Shown piece by piece: positions 55,324-63,355 of a stretch of 64,000 nucleotides of DNA; the stretch's first letter is position 1, and each line of letters begins with the position of its first letter. The translations under genes were made by a program, and so were the position numbers. The notes below the pieces were generated by a model that saw nothing but the letters and a program-made list of their open reading frames with translations, was not told the DNA's origin and searched no databases. Source of the DNA: Hylemonella gracilis str. Niagara R. GTDB taxonomy: Bacteria; Pseudomonadota; Gammaproteobacteria; Burkholderiales; Burkholderiaceae_C. The stretch covers positions 539,442 to 603,441 of the forward strand of contig NZ_JEMG01000001.1 in NCBI RefSeq assembly GCF_000600295.1, given 5' to 3'.

Positions 55324-56190
55324 ATGGCCTCTGTTCCCCGTGCCGCCGCAGTGCTGGTGCGCATCGTGCGCGCCGAAGGGTCGGCCCCGCGCGAAGTGGG
55401 CGCCTGGATGTTGGTCAAGCCGCAGGCGGCTGCCGATGCTGGGGATCATGAATCGACCGAACCGATCCATGGGGTGACGGGCACCATCGGCGGCGGACAC
55501 TTGGAGTTCGAAGCCATCGCCCACGCCCGAGCCCTGCTGGCCGGCAGGGCCGCGTTGTCCGATGAAGCGCAACGCCAGGCCCTGGGCCCCAGTCTGGGCC
55601 AATGCTGCGGGGGCGTGGTCTGGTTGCGCTACGAACTGCTGGACGCCAACGAGGCAGAGCACTTGCCTGCGCGTTTGGACGCCGACCCCGCAACGCTGCC
55701 GGTGGCGCTGTTTGGCGGAGGGCATGTGGGCCAGGCCTTGGCCCGGCAGTTGGCCGGTCTGCCGTTCGCGCTGCACTGGATCGACAGCCGGGAAGGCATA
55801 TTTCCCACCGACATCGTGGCGAGCGCCGGGCGTCTGCGTTGTGAACATTCGGAGCCCGTGCAAGCCGCCGTACCCGCGCTGGCGCCCGGCAGCGCCGTGC
55901 TCATCATGAGTTTCAGCCACGCGGAAGACTTGGATATCCTGGCCGCATGTCTGAAGCGCGTGCGCAGTCAGGATGATCTGCCTTACATCGGTCTGATCGG
56001 CAGCCGGACCAAGTGGGCGACCTTTCGCCACCGACTGTTGGCGCGCGGGTTCGACGAGGCGGATCTCGCCCACGTCACCTGCCCCATCGGCGTGCCGGGC
56101 ATCGCCGACGCCTTGCGCAAACGCCCCGAGGTGATCGCGGTGGCGGTGGCGGCGCAGTTGCTGCAGCTGCCCGGCTGGCCTCCGCGCTGA
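55324..56190 (+). CDS. xdhC: Xanthine dehydrogenase accessory protein XdhC
   Basis: XdhC binds the molybdenum cofactor, supports its sulfuration and inserts it into xanthine dehydrogenase. The 288-residue protein has the XdhC-CoxI N-terminal part (VRIVRAEGSAPREVGAWM) and GQCCGGVVWLRYE with a Cys pair around residues 97-98. The C-terminal XdhC_C Rossmann part shows ALFGGGHVGQALARQLAG and YIGLIGSRTKW. No xdhA or xdhB gene is in the window; they may be elsewhere or on the other side of the locus. Confidence 0.93.
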   Translation: MASVPRAAAVLVRIVRAEGSAPREVGAWMLVKPQAAADAGDHESTEPIHGVTGTIGGGHLEFEAIAHARALLAGRAALSDEAQRQALGPSLGQCCGGVVWLRYELLDANEAEHLPARLDADPATLPVALFGGGHVGQALARQLAGLPFALHWIDSREGIFPTDIVASAGRLRCEHSEPVQAAVPALAPGSAVLIMSFSHAEDLDILAACLKRVRSQDDLPYIGLIGSRTKWATFRHRLLARGFDEADLAHVTCPIGVPGIADALRKRPEVIAVAVAAQLLQLPGWPPR

Positions 56191-56194
56191 GGGC

Positions 56195-56214
56195 GCGCCC
56201 CGGGCACGGGGCGC
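56195..56214. terminator. GC-rich hairpin between convergent xdhC and lpoB
   Basis: GCGCCCCG (56195-56202) and CGGGGCGC (56207-56214) form a perfect 8-bp stem with a 4-base loop, five bases after the xdhC stop and nine before the lpoB stop on the opposite strand. There is no T run, so it is a weak candidate for a bidirectional terminator. Confidence 0.4.
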
Positions 56215-56222
56215 GGTTCGGC

Positions 56223-56855
56223 TCAGCCGCCGAACAGGCTCTTCTTGCGGGTCTTGCGGATTTCCTTCTCGCTCTGGAACTCCACGATGCCGCTTTCGAT
56301 GTTGGACAGCTTGAGCGTGAACTTGTAGTACACGTCGCGCGTCGAGCCGGCTGACTTGGTGATGGAGGCCAGGTTGCCGTAGAGCATGAACTTGGCGCCC
56401 AGCTGGCGGCCCATCTGCGCGGCCTTGGTCTCGTCCACCAGGCCGCTGTTGCGTTGGTAGTCCAACTGCTTCTGGACCGCGTCCATGCGGCTCATGTCCA
56501 CGAAGCGGAAGCGGCGGGAATTCAGCAGCTTGGTCGAGATGGTGTCAGTGATGGACTCGGTGTCGATGTGCTCGATCGTCTTGTTCTTGATGCTCTCAAT
56601 GAACAAGATCGGGCGTTCGCCATTCGGCGCGATGTCGCGCATCGCGGGCGAGGACAGCAGATCGTCCACCATCTTCTCGGCGATCATTTGCAGATCGCTG
56701 GAGCCGAAATCGGTGTTCACGGTTTCCACGCCGGTGGCGTCGCCGTATTCCACCTTGGAGGCGCAGCCGGACAGGCCAAGCAGGCCCAGCGCGGCGACGG
56801 CCAGCAGGGCCGTGGAGGCAGAGGTTTTCAGTTTGTTGGCAAGGATGAGGTTCAT
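56223..56855 (-). CDS. lpoB: Penicillin-binding protein activator LpoB
   Basis: LpoB is an outer membrane lipoprotein that activates PBP1B. The 210-residue precursor has a signal with lipobox LSGC (Cys31). The globular region shows DLQMIAEKMVDDLL and FVDMSRMDAVQKQLDYQ, typical of the family. ATG at 56855 is used; a GTG at 56867 overlaps the preceding stop and has AGGAA ahead, so it is a serious alternative. It is the last gene of a three-gene lipoprotein operon. Confidence 0.92.
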   Translation of the reverse strand: MNLILANKLKTSASTALLAVAALGLLGLSGCASKVEYGDATGVETVNTDFGSSDLQMIAEKMVDDLLSSPAMRDIAPNGERPILFIESIKNKTIEHIDTESITDTISTKLLNSRRFRFVDMSRMDAVQKQLDYQRNSGLVDETKAAQMGRQLGAKFMLYGNLASITKSAGSTRDVYYKFTLKLSNIESGIVEFQSEKEIRKTRKKSLFGG

Positions 56856-56863
56856 GGGGAGGC

Positions 56864-57271
56864 TCACTTCGTGATTTCCTGCGGTTCGCGGATCTGGATT
56901 TGGAAGCGGCGTGCACGGTCAAAAGGTGCCGTGCCGGTGACCGTCATGCGGTCCTTGCCCGCCAGCTTGGCCGGCCGCCAGGGGCGATCGGTTTCGTCCA
57001 GCGGCACGCCTTCGGTGTCCAGCCAGACGAACTTGTATTCGAACTTCAGTTCCTTGCGGCTGTCATTGACCAATACGGCACGCGCCAACGGCAAGCCGCC
57101 CTCGACCAGTGAGAGGGATGTTTTTTCGACCTCAATGTCGTCCTCGAAAGCGCCTCCGCGGTAGTCAATCAGCGTGGATGAACCGCAGGCGGCCAGCAGC
57201 AGGCTCAAGAGCAAGGGCAGGCCGACGCGTCCGGCGCCCGCCAGAAAGGGAAAGAACAGGACTTGTTTCAT
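56864..57271 (-). CDS. YcfL family lipoprotein (DUF1425)
   Basis: A 135-residue lipoprotein. The signal ends with LLLAAC (Cys29 lipidated). The mature part has ARAVLVNDSRKELKFEYKFVWLDTEGV, the YcfL/DUF1425 core. YcfL commonly neighbours lpoB, as in E. coli. It lies in the middle of the operon: it starts ten bases after the COG3014 gene's stop and ends beside the lpoB start. Its role is unknown, probably in envelope peptidoglycan control. Confidence 0.88.
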   Translation of the reverse strand: MKQVLFFPFLAGAGRVGLPLLLSLLLAACGSSTLIDYRGGAFEDDIEVEKTSLSLVEGGLPLARAVLVNDSRKELKFEYKFVWLDTEGVPLDETDRPWRPAKLAGKDRMTVTGTAPFDRARRFQIQIREPQEITK

Positions 57272-57281
57272 GGTGACTCCA

Positions 57282-58757
57282 TCACAGAGGATAAACCCGA
57301 CTGTAGATACTACCCGGCAAAACGGTCAGGTGCAGCAGCGTGGGTTTGCCTTTGCGCACCTCGACCTTGATCGGTTCCTGTCCGGGCCGACCAGGCAGGG
57401 CAATCTGATGTTCCCCTTCGGCCAGCGGCAGGCGTAGCACCTGCGCGCTGCCGGGCAGGGTGAGCCAGGATCGCAGGTCCGCCTGGTCCGTGGCCACTGT
57501 AAAGAGCATGGTGGCGAGGCCCAACAACAGGGCTTCGTCGCTCTTCTGGCTGCTGCGCATGGCGTTGCGTTGCAGTTCCTGCTTGGCGATCAAGCGCAGG
57601 AAGGAGTGCACCAGCAGATCCCAGACCTCGTCCTTGAGCGTGCGCACGGCCAGCGCGCGGGTGTCGGTCAACAAGGCAGTCTGATGTGCTTGGCCGTTCA
57701 CCGTGAGTGTGAGGGGCTGAGGCGCGGCGACCGAGCGGTACACTGGGAAGCTGACATAGTTGGCGGTGCGGTTGGTGTAGACCGGGATGGTGACAGCTTG
57801 CTTGACGGGCGCCAGCCCTTCCTCCAGGTAGACCACCAGCTCGCCTTGCGCCGCGTCGGCTGCCGTGGGTCGGCTGGGCAGGGGAATCTGGTACTGCCGG
57901 GCCAGTTTCTGGACATCGTCCATGCCGGCCCGCGCCCCGCTGCGTACCGCGTCCTGCCGCAGGTAAGGGTTGTCGGGCACGATCTCGAGTGCCTTGCGGT
58001 AGTCGATGTAGGCGTCGTTGGCCTGGCCCGTGGCCTCGTAGATCAGGCCCGAGAGGTAAAACGTCGCCGCGTTCTGGAAGCCGGACTTGACGCGACCTGC
58101 GGCCAGGTCCATGTCGCTGAAGAACTTGTCGTAGTCGCCGGCGTTCAGTCCCTTGGACTGGGCTTCTCGTTCTGACTTCTCCCGCGCTTCGTCCACCGCG
58201 TTGGCCTTCTTGGCCAGCGCCTCCACCTGCACCTGGTTGGCGCGGCGGACTTCCACCAGCGCGCCGGTCACATCACCTTGTGCCAGGTAGTTCAGGGCCT
58301 GGTACTGGTGGACGAAGACGCGTTCATACGTGCGCCCCTGGTAAGGCCTCGCGTTGTCGTTGCTGTAGAGGCTCAGCCCCGAAGTCGCCAGCGCCGAGGC
58401 CGAGATGGTGGCGCGATCGTCCTGGGCCTGGAAGCGCGCAATCGCCGCCGCAAAGTCGGTCTTGCTGCCTTCGGTCTGGCCTTCTAGTTGCTGGATGCGC
58501 GCGCGTTCCAGCAAGTAGAGCGTACCGTCGGCGCTCTTGGTCTTGCTGCCTATGGCCTTGACGGCGGTTTCGGGTTTGCCGGTTTCCAGGGCCTGCCGGT
58601 AGGTCTGGGCCGTGGCGGGGTAAGGTACGAAGACGGAGCTGCCCGCGCAGCCCGCCAGCAGGAAAACAATCAGTGTGGTGAGAAAAGGGCGCCATGGCAA
58701 CTGCTGGATCCCTTTCGCGATTTGTGAATCCATCGGCCGCGAATCGTTTGCAGACAT
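57282..58757 (-). CDS. COG3014 family lipoprotein with TPR-like repeats
   Basis: A 491-residue lipoprotein. After a signal ending in LLAGC (Cys37), helical TPR-like units fill residues 60-260 (VKAIGSKTKSADGTLYLLERARI, then DAYIDYRKALEIVPDNPYLRQ). A beta-rich C terminus follows (about 300-490). The family COG3014 occurs upstream of YcfL and LpoB in beta- and gammaproteobacteria, which fits here exactly. ATG at 58757 gives the lipobox at a usual distance. It is first in the operon. Its role is unknown. Confidence 0.88.
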   Translation of the reverse strand: MSANDSRPMDSQIAKGIQQLPWRPFLTTLIVFLLAGCAGSSVFVPYPATAQTYRQALETGKPETAVKAIGSKTKSADGTLYLLERARIQQLEGQTEGSKTDFAAAIARFQAQDDRATISASALATSGLSLYSNDNARPYQGRTYERVFVHQYQALNYLAQGDVTGALVEVRRANQVQVEALAKKANAVDEAREKSEREAQSKGLNAGDYDKFFSDMDLAAGRVKSGFQNAATFYLSGLIYEATGQANDAYIDYRKALEIVPDNPYLRQDAVRSGARAGMDDVQKLARQYQIPLPSRPTAADAAQGELVVYLEEGLAPVKQAVTIPVYTNRTANYVSFPVYRSVAAPQPLTLTVNGQAHQTALLTDTRALAVRTLKDEVWDLLVHSFLRLIAKQELQRNAMRSSQKSDEALLLGLATMLFTVATDQADLRSWLTLPGSAQVLRLPLAEGEHQIALPGRPGQEPIKVEVRKGKPTLLHLTVLPGSIYSRVYPL

Positions 58758-58893
58758 GCATGGATTGTGCTGCAAGCCAAGCCAGACAGGCGGTTGATAC
58801 CGAAACTCATTGACATTCGTTGCTGACTGCAGCGTTCTCCCGCCTGGATACGTTGGTTTGGCATACTTACTTCTTTAGGTGACAGGGAAGCAG

Positions 58894-60975
58894 ATGGCAC
58901 AAAGTATTCGCGTGCGGCGTTGCCGACAACTCGTTATGGTTGTATTCGCCGCCACGGTAGCCGTGGTTTTGGCGAACTTAAAGTCCGAGGCGCACGCGGG
59001 CGATCTCGAGATCCGGCCCCAGCATGCAGTCCAGCCTATGAACAAGTCGCTGGCCCTGGAGCGATTCGCGGCCCTGCCGTTGCTGTCACAGGTGACGCTG
59101 TCCCCTGATGGTCAGAAGCTCGCCATGCTGATGAACCGTGGCGGTAGCACCTACCTCGTGACGCGTGCCACTGCAAGCAACGACGCTCCGAAAGCATTGC
59201 TGCACAGCGACAACAAGGAGTACCACTTCAACTGGATCCGTTGGGTTAACAACGATCGTATCGTGGTCAGCCTCCGGTTCGCCTCGCGACGCAATTTTGT
59301 GGGGACGATTGAGACACGTTTGCTGTCGATCAAGGCCGAGGGGGGCGAAGTTGTCAACCTCGTGCGAGCAGACAGTGTGTCAGGCAGTGCACGCCGCGCC
59401 ACCATCGTGAGGCAGATCCAGGATCGGGTGATCGACTGGTTGCCTACCGATGACCAGCACCTGCTGCTGGCCTTGTCGAATCCGGGTTCAGAGGCGCCTG
59501 CCGTCTACAAGGTCAACGTCAACACCGGACAACGAACGATCATTAAAGTGCCTGAGCGCCATGTGCAGTGGTGGGTGACGGATGCGCAGGGCCGGGTGCG
59601 CGCAGGTGTGCGGCACGAAGACGGAACATCCGAGGTGCGCGTGGCCAGTGCCGATGGTAAGGAATGGCGTACGCTTTGGACTTTCAGTCTTGGGCAAGAC
59701 GAAGTCTGGCCGTTGGGCTTTGGCCAGGATCCCAATGAGCTTTATGTCCTGGCTGCCCACGAAGGCCGCCGTGCAGTGTTTTCGGTGCGACTCGATGACC
59801 TATCGCTCAAGAAAACCCTGCGGTTTGCGCACCCTACACAGGATGTTCATGGTGATCTGCTGCGCTCGCCCGTCACCCAGGAGGTGATTGGTTTGCGGCG
59901 TAGTCCTGACGACGATGAGAGCGGCCAGATACGTGCCGAATTGTGGGAGCCCATCTGGCGCGCGCAGATGCAGGCCATCGATGCCGCCCTGCCGCAGCGT
60001 GAAAATCTGCTGATCGACATCAGCCGCGACGGGCAGCTGTATCTCATCAGCTCGGAAAGCAGTCGACAGCCGCGCGAGTTCTACATGGGCGATCGCCGGA
60101 CAGGTCGAGTCACGCTACTGGGGGGCACCTATCCCGATCTTGACGTGACGTTGCTTGCAGGCAAGTGGCGCCAGAGAATCAAGGCCCGTGATGGTCTCGA
60201 ACTCGACAGCTTTTTGTCCCTACCCAAGGATCGGGCTGTCGGAGATGGCGGCGCGCCGCTGCCCTTGGTGTTGTTACCCCACGGCGGGCCGCAGATTGCG
60301 GACGATGATGACTTCGACCCATGGACGGCGTTCCTGGCAAGTCGCGGTTATGCGGTGTTGCAGGTCAACTTCCGCGGCTCTGACGGCTATGGATACAACT
60401 TCCGTGCTGCCGGTCTCAAACGTTGGGGGTTGGAAATGCAGGATGACCTGGCCGATGGCGTGGCCTGGGCGGTCAGTCAAGGCGTGGCGGATCCCGCGCG
60501 CGTGTGCATCGTCGGTGCGAGTTACGGCGGCTATGCGGCGCTCATGGGCGTGGTGAAAACGCCTGAGCTGTACCGATGCGCGGTGAGTTTCGCCGGTGTG
60601 TCGGATTTGCCCGACCTGATCAGGCATTGGGGCAACTACATTGGAGGCGATGAATGGGGCGAGGAACAGATCGGACGATTTTGGGGGGACCGGGCGCGCC
60701 TTCAGGCCACCTCGCCGGCGCGCCAGGCCGAGCACATCCGCGTACCCGTGCTGCTGGTGCATGGCACTGTGGACCGTGCAGTTCCTATTGAGCAGAGCGA
60801 AGCCATGGTCAAGGCGCTGAAGCGTGCCGGCAAGCCATACCGCTACATTGAGCAGGAAGGCGGCGACCATTACCTGAGTCGCTATGAGCATCGCCTTGAG
60901 TTCTTCACGGCCATGGAGTCCTTCCTGGACGAAAACCTGCGCGCCACACCATCGCAGCTCAGTACAAGCCGCTAA
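58894..60975 (+). CDS. S9 family (prolyl oligopeptidase-like) peptidase
   Basis: A 693-residue secreted peptidase. An N-terminal hydrophobic segment (about residues 10-28) precedes a beta-propeller and a C-terminal alpha/beta hydrolase domain from about residue 445. The hydrolase domain has PLVLLPHGGP, VNFRGSDGYG, the nucleophile GASYGGYA with Ser543, Asp in HGTVDRAVP and His in GGDHYLSR. ATG at 58894 has GGGA ahead; a GTG at 58879 is possible. It is alone on its strand here. It likely degrades peptides in the periplasm. Confidence 0.93.
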   Translation: MAQSIRVRRCRQLVMVVFAATVAVVLANLKSEAHAGDLEIRPQHAVQPMNKSLALERFAALPLLSQVTLSPDGQKLAMLMNRGGSTYLVTRATASNDAPKALLHSDNKEYHFNWIRWVNNDRIVVSLRFASRRNFVGTIETRLLSIKAEGGEVVNLVRADSVSGSARRATIVRQIQDRVIDWLPTDDQHLLLALSNPGSEAPAVYKVNVNTGQRTIIKVPERHVQWWVTDAQGRVRAGVRHEDGTSEVRVASADGKEWRTLWTFSLGQDEVWPLGFGQDPNELYVLAAHEGRRAVFSVRLDDLSLKKTLRFAHPTQDVHGDLLRSPVTQEVIGLRRSPDDDESGQIRAELWEPIWRAQMQAIDAALPQRENLLIDISRDGQLYLISSESSRQPREFYMGDRRTGRVTLLGGTYPDLDVTLLAGKWRQRIKARDGLELDSFLSLPKDRAVGDGGAPLPLVLLPHGGPQIADDDDFDPWTAFLASRGYAVLQVNFRGSDGYGYNFRAAGLKRWGLEMQDDLADGVAWAVSQGVADPARVCIVGASYGGYAALMGVVKTPELYRCAVSFAGVSDLPDLIRHWGNYIGGDEWGEEQIGRFWGDRARLQATSPARQAEHIRVPVLLVHGTVDRAVPIEQSEAMVKALKRAGKPYRYIEQEGGDHYLSRYEHRLEFFTAMESFLDENLRATPSQLSTSR

Positions 60976-61110
60976 GTAAAGACTAAATACGGCCACGTCT
61001 TGCTCTTCATCGGAGGCATTTCACACCCCGCCATCCCCATTTCGTCACATTCCGCTGGTCATCCTGGGGCGGGCGCTGCAGAGTGCGCCCATCGACCACA
61101 GGAGTAGTCC

Positions 61111-61656
61111 ATGCTGATTCAACTCATCGTTCAACACCCTGAAGCCTTGCCAACCGTCATCCACGGCACGCCAGGCTGGGTCTGGGGTGTCGCCGCTGGC
61201 CTGGCCGTGCTGGGCGCCAGCCAACTGAAGGATCGTCAGGCCAGTCTGACTCGTGTCTCCTTGATGCCGCTGGCCATGACCGCGTTTTCCATCTGGGGCA
61301 CGGTGTCTGCCTTGCGCGCTTCGCCCCTGCTGGCGCAGGCTCTGGGTGTTTGGATCATGGTGGCCCTGACCGTCTTCGCTCTCGTGGCGCGTTTGCCAGC
61401 GCGTGCCCGCTACGACGCTGCCACCCGCAGTTACGCCATTCCCGGCAGCGTGGTGCCCTTGCTGCTCATGTTGGGGATTTTCCTGGTGAAGTATGTCGTC
61501 GGTGTGGACCTGGTCATGGCCCCGCAGCTGATGCATGAGTCCTCTTATGCATGGACCGTGGCCGCCCTGTACGGTGCTTTCACCGGTCTTTTCGTCGGCC
61601 GTGCCGCTCGGCTCTGGAAGTTGGCCTTGCCGAACCGCCGCGCCTTTGCCGTCTGA
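61111..61656 (+). CDS. DUF6622-like integral membrane protein
   Basis: A 181-residue protein with five predicted membrane segments. The first residues (IQLIVQHPEALPTVIHGTPGWVWGV) and the segment SQLKDRQASLTRVSLMPLAM resemble small DUF6622 proteins. The family function is unknown. It starts a run of five same-strand genes leading to the LytS-type kinase, with 46 bases before the 2TM gene. Confidence 0.65.
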   Translation: MLIQLIVQHPEALPTVIHGTPGWVWGVAAGLAVLGASQLKDRQASLTRVSLMPLAMTAFSIWGTVSALRASPLLAQALGVWIMVALTVFALVARLPARARYDAATRSYAIPGSVVPLLLMLGIFLVKYVVGVDLVMAPQLMHESSYAWTVAALYGAFTGLFVGRAARLWKLALPNRRAFAV

Positions 61657-61702
61657 ATTCGACCGTCTACACACACCGATCCTCGCACCCAGGAGCAGCA
61701 CC

Positions 61703-61996
61703 ATGCGATCCCATGACCCTGAAATGAACGACCTTGAGCGCCGGGCCCGCCGCCGCGCGGGCGCCAAGCTGGGCTGGTACATCCACGCCACCATCTACGT
61801 TGCCGTCAACCTGCTGCTGATGTTCTTGTCGGCGCAGAGCCCGCGCGGCTGGGCCATCTATCCGGCGATGGGCTGGGGCATGGGCCTTGCGATCCACGGC
61901 CTGGTGGTGTTCGTGCTTACCACTGGCGTGCATGAGCGCCTGGTGCAGCGCGAGCGCCGCCGGCTGATGAAACAGCCCGGAGGCACGCCGTCATGA
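61703..61996 (+). CDS. 2TM domain-containing protein (first copy)
   Basis: A 97-residue protein with two membrane helices (IYVAVNLLLMFLS and MGLAIHGLVVFVLT). The family pattern RRAGAKLGWYIHATIYVAVN, PAMGWGMGLAIHG and C-terminal basic stretch match the 2TM domain, which is often encoded beside or fused to LytS-type histidine kinases. CAGGAG lies about eight bases ahead of the ATG. The stop overlaps the hydrolase start (ATGA). It is a paralogue of the gene at 63065. Confidence 0.88.
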   Translation: MRSHDPEMNDLERRARRRAGAKLGWYIHATIYVAVNLLLMFLSAQSPRGWAIYPAMGWGMGLAIHGLVVFVLTTGVHERLVQRERRRLMKQPGGTPS

Positions 61997-63033
61997 ACTT
62001 TCCATCCTGGCGCCAAGTGCGAAGCCTCCTGCCCTGCCTAGCAGTCTTCACGGCCGTCGCGGCACAAGCCCAAGTGGGCTTGCGAGAGTTGCCTGGCTTG
62101 TCAGGCGATGGGCCGGTCACGGTCTTCTACCCGAGCGATGCACCGGCCCAGCCCACGGTGCGCGGGCCTTTCACCATCCAGGTCGCAGCGGATGCCACGC
62201 CCACGCGGGGCAATGGTCGATTGGTGGTGCTCTCGCATGGCTCGGGTGGTTCGCCTTGGATCTACAGCGACTTCGCGATCCGACTGGTGCGGGCGGGTTT
62301 TGTCGTCGCGCTGCCCGAACACAAAGGCGACAACTGGCACGACCACGGCATGATCGGTCCCCCGTCCTGGAAACGGCGTCCGCACGAGGTGTCCCGTGCC
62401 ATCGACGTGGTGGGCGCCGACCCGCAGCTCGCGCCCCTGGTGCGACTGGATCGTGTCGGCATGTGGGGCATGTCCGCCGGCGGGCACACCGCGCTGACGC
62501 TGGCGGGCGGGCGTTGGTCGCCTTCGGCACTGCGCGCGCATTGCGAGGCCCACATCGACGATGACTTCACCGCCTGCGTGGGCCTCACACTGGAGTTGAA
62601 AGGCAACTGGGCCGACGGTATGAAGAAATCGGTGGCGCTTTTCTTCATCGGCTTCTTGCTGGACGACACGCAGTGGTACGGACACACCGACCCGCGCATC
62701 GCGGCCGTCGTGGCCGAAGTGCCCTTCGCGGCGGACTTCGACCTGGCGTCCCTGGCGCGGCCCGCCGTGCCGCTGGGGCTGGTGCGCAATGCGCAGGATG
62801 CCTGGCTCAAGCCGGCCTACCACGTGGACCCGGTGCGCCAGGCCTGCGCCCCTTGCACCCTGGTGATGGACTTGCCAACGGCTGGGCATGGGTCACTCAT
62901 TTCCCCGCAAGTCCCAGACCTGAGCGGACAGGTGGCGCGCTTGCTGGCCGACCCGCCCGGTTTCGACCGTGCCCAAGTGCCCCAGGCCCATGAACGCATC
63001 ATCCAATACCTGGAACAACACCTGCTGCCCTAG
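61993..63033 (+). CDS. Secreted alpha/beta hydrolase (dienelactone hydrolase/PAF-AH-like)
   Basis: A 346-residue alpha/beta hydrolase. The N terminus has a signal (SLLPCLAVFTAVAAQAQ). Fold landmarks are VVLSHGSGGSPWIYSDFA (oxyanion loop), the nucleophile region MWGMSAGGHTAL, and a C-terminal His in PTAGHGSL. It overlaps the first 2TM gene by four bases and is followed by the second after 31. The substrate is unknown. Confidence 0.88.
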   Translation: MNFPSWRQVRSLLPCLAVFTAVAAQAQVGLRELPGLSGDGPVTVFYPSDAPAQPTVRGPFTIQVAADATPTRGNGRLVVLSHGSGGSPWIYSDFAIRLVRAGFVVALPEHKGDNWHDHGMIGPPSWKRRPHEVSRAIDVVGADPQLAPLVRLDRVGMWGMSAGGHTALTLAGGRWSPSALRAHCEAHIDDDFTACVGLTLELKGNWADGMKKSVALFFIGFLLDDTQWYGHTDPRIAAVVAEVPFAADFDLASLARPAVPLGLVRNAQDAWLKPAYHVDPVRQACAPCTLVMDLPTAGHGSLISPQVPDLSGQVARLLADPPGFDRAQVPQAHERIIQYLEQHLLP

Positions 63034-63064
63034 AACGTGGTGCCTAAAACCTAGAATCTTCACG

Positions 63065-63355
63065 ATGGCTACCCCTCTCAGCCCCGAACAGATCGAACGA
63101 CTCGCCCGCCGCCGCGCGGGCGCCAAGCTGGGCTGGTACGTCCATGCCGGCGTGTACCTGCTGTTCAACGGGGCTTTTTTTGTCCTCTCAGAGTTCGGCG
63201 TGGGCCACCGGCATTGGAGCGTCTACCCAGCGCTGGGCTGGGGACTGGGCGTGGTGCTGCATGGCATCGCGGTCTTTGTCCTGGGTCCTGGCAGCGGCGT
63301 GCGTGAGCGCCTGATCGAACGCGAGCGCGAACGTCTGCGGCGTACCCAGCGATGA
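63065..63355 (+). CDS. 2TM domain-containing protein (second copy)
   Basis: A 96-residue paralogue of the gene at 61703. It keeps RRRAGAKLGWYVHAGVYLLFN and PALGWGLGVVLHGIAVFVLG, then a basic tail. A 36-base stretch at 63104-63139 is identical to 61745-61780 in the first copy. It directly precedes the histidine kinase gene, and its stop overlaps the kinase start (ATGA). The pair is likely part of the kinase's membrane complex. Confidence 0.88.
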   Translation: MATPLSPEQIERLARRRAGAKLGWYVHAGVYLLFNGAFFVLSEFGVGHRHWSVYPALGWGLGVVLHGIAVFVLGPGSGVRERLIERERERLRRTQR

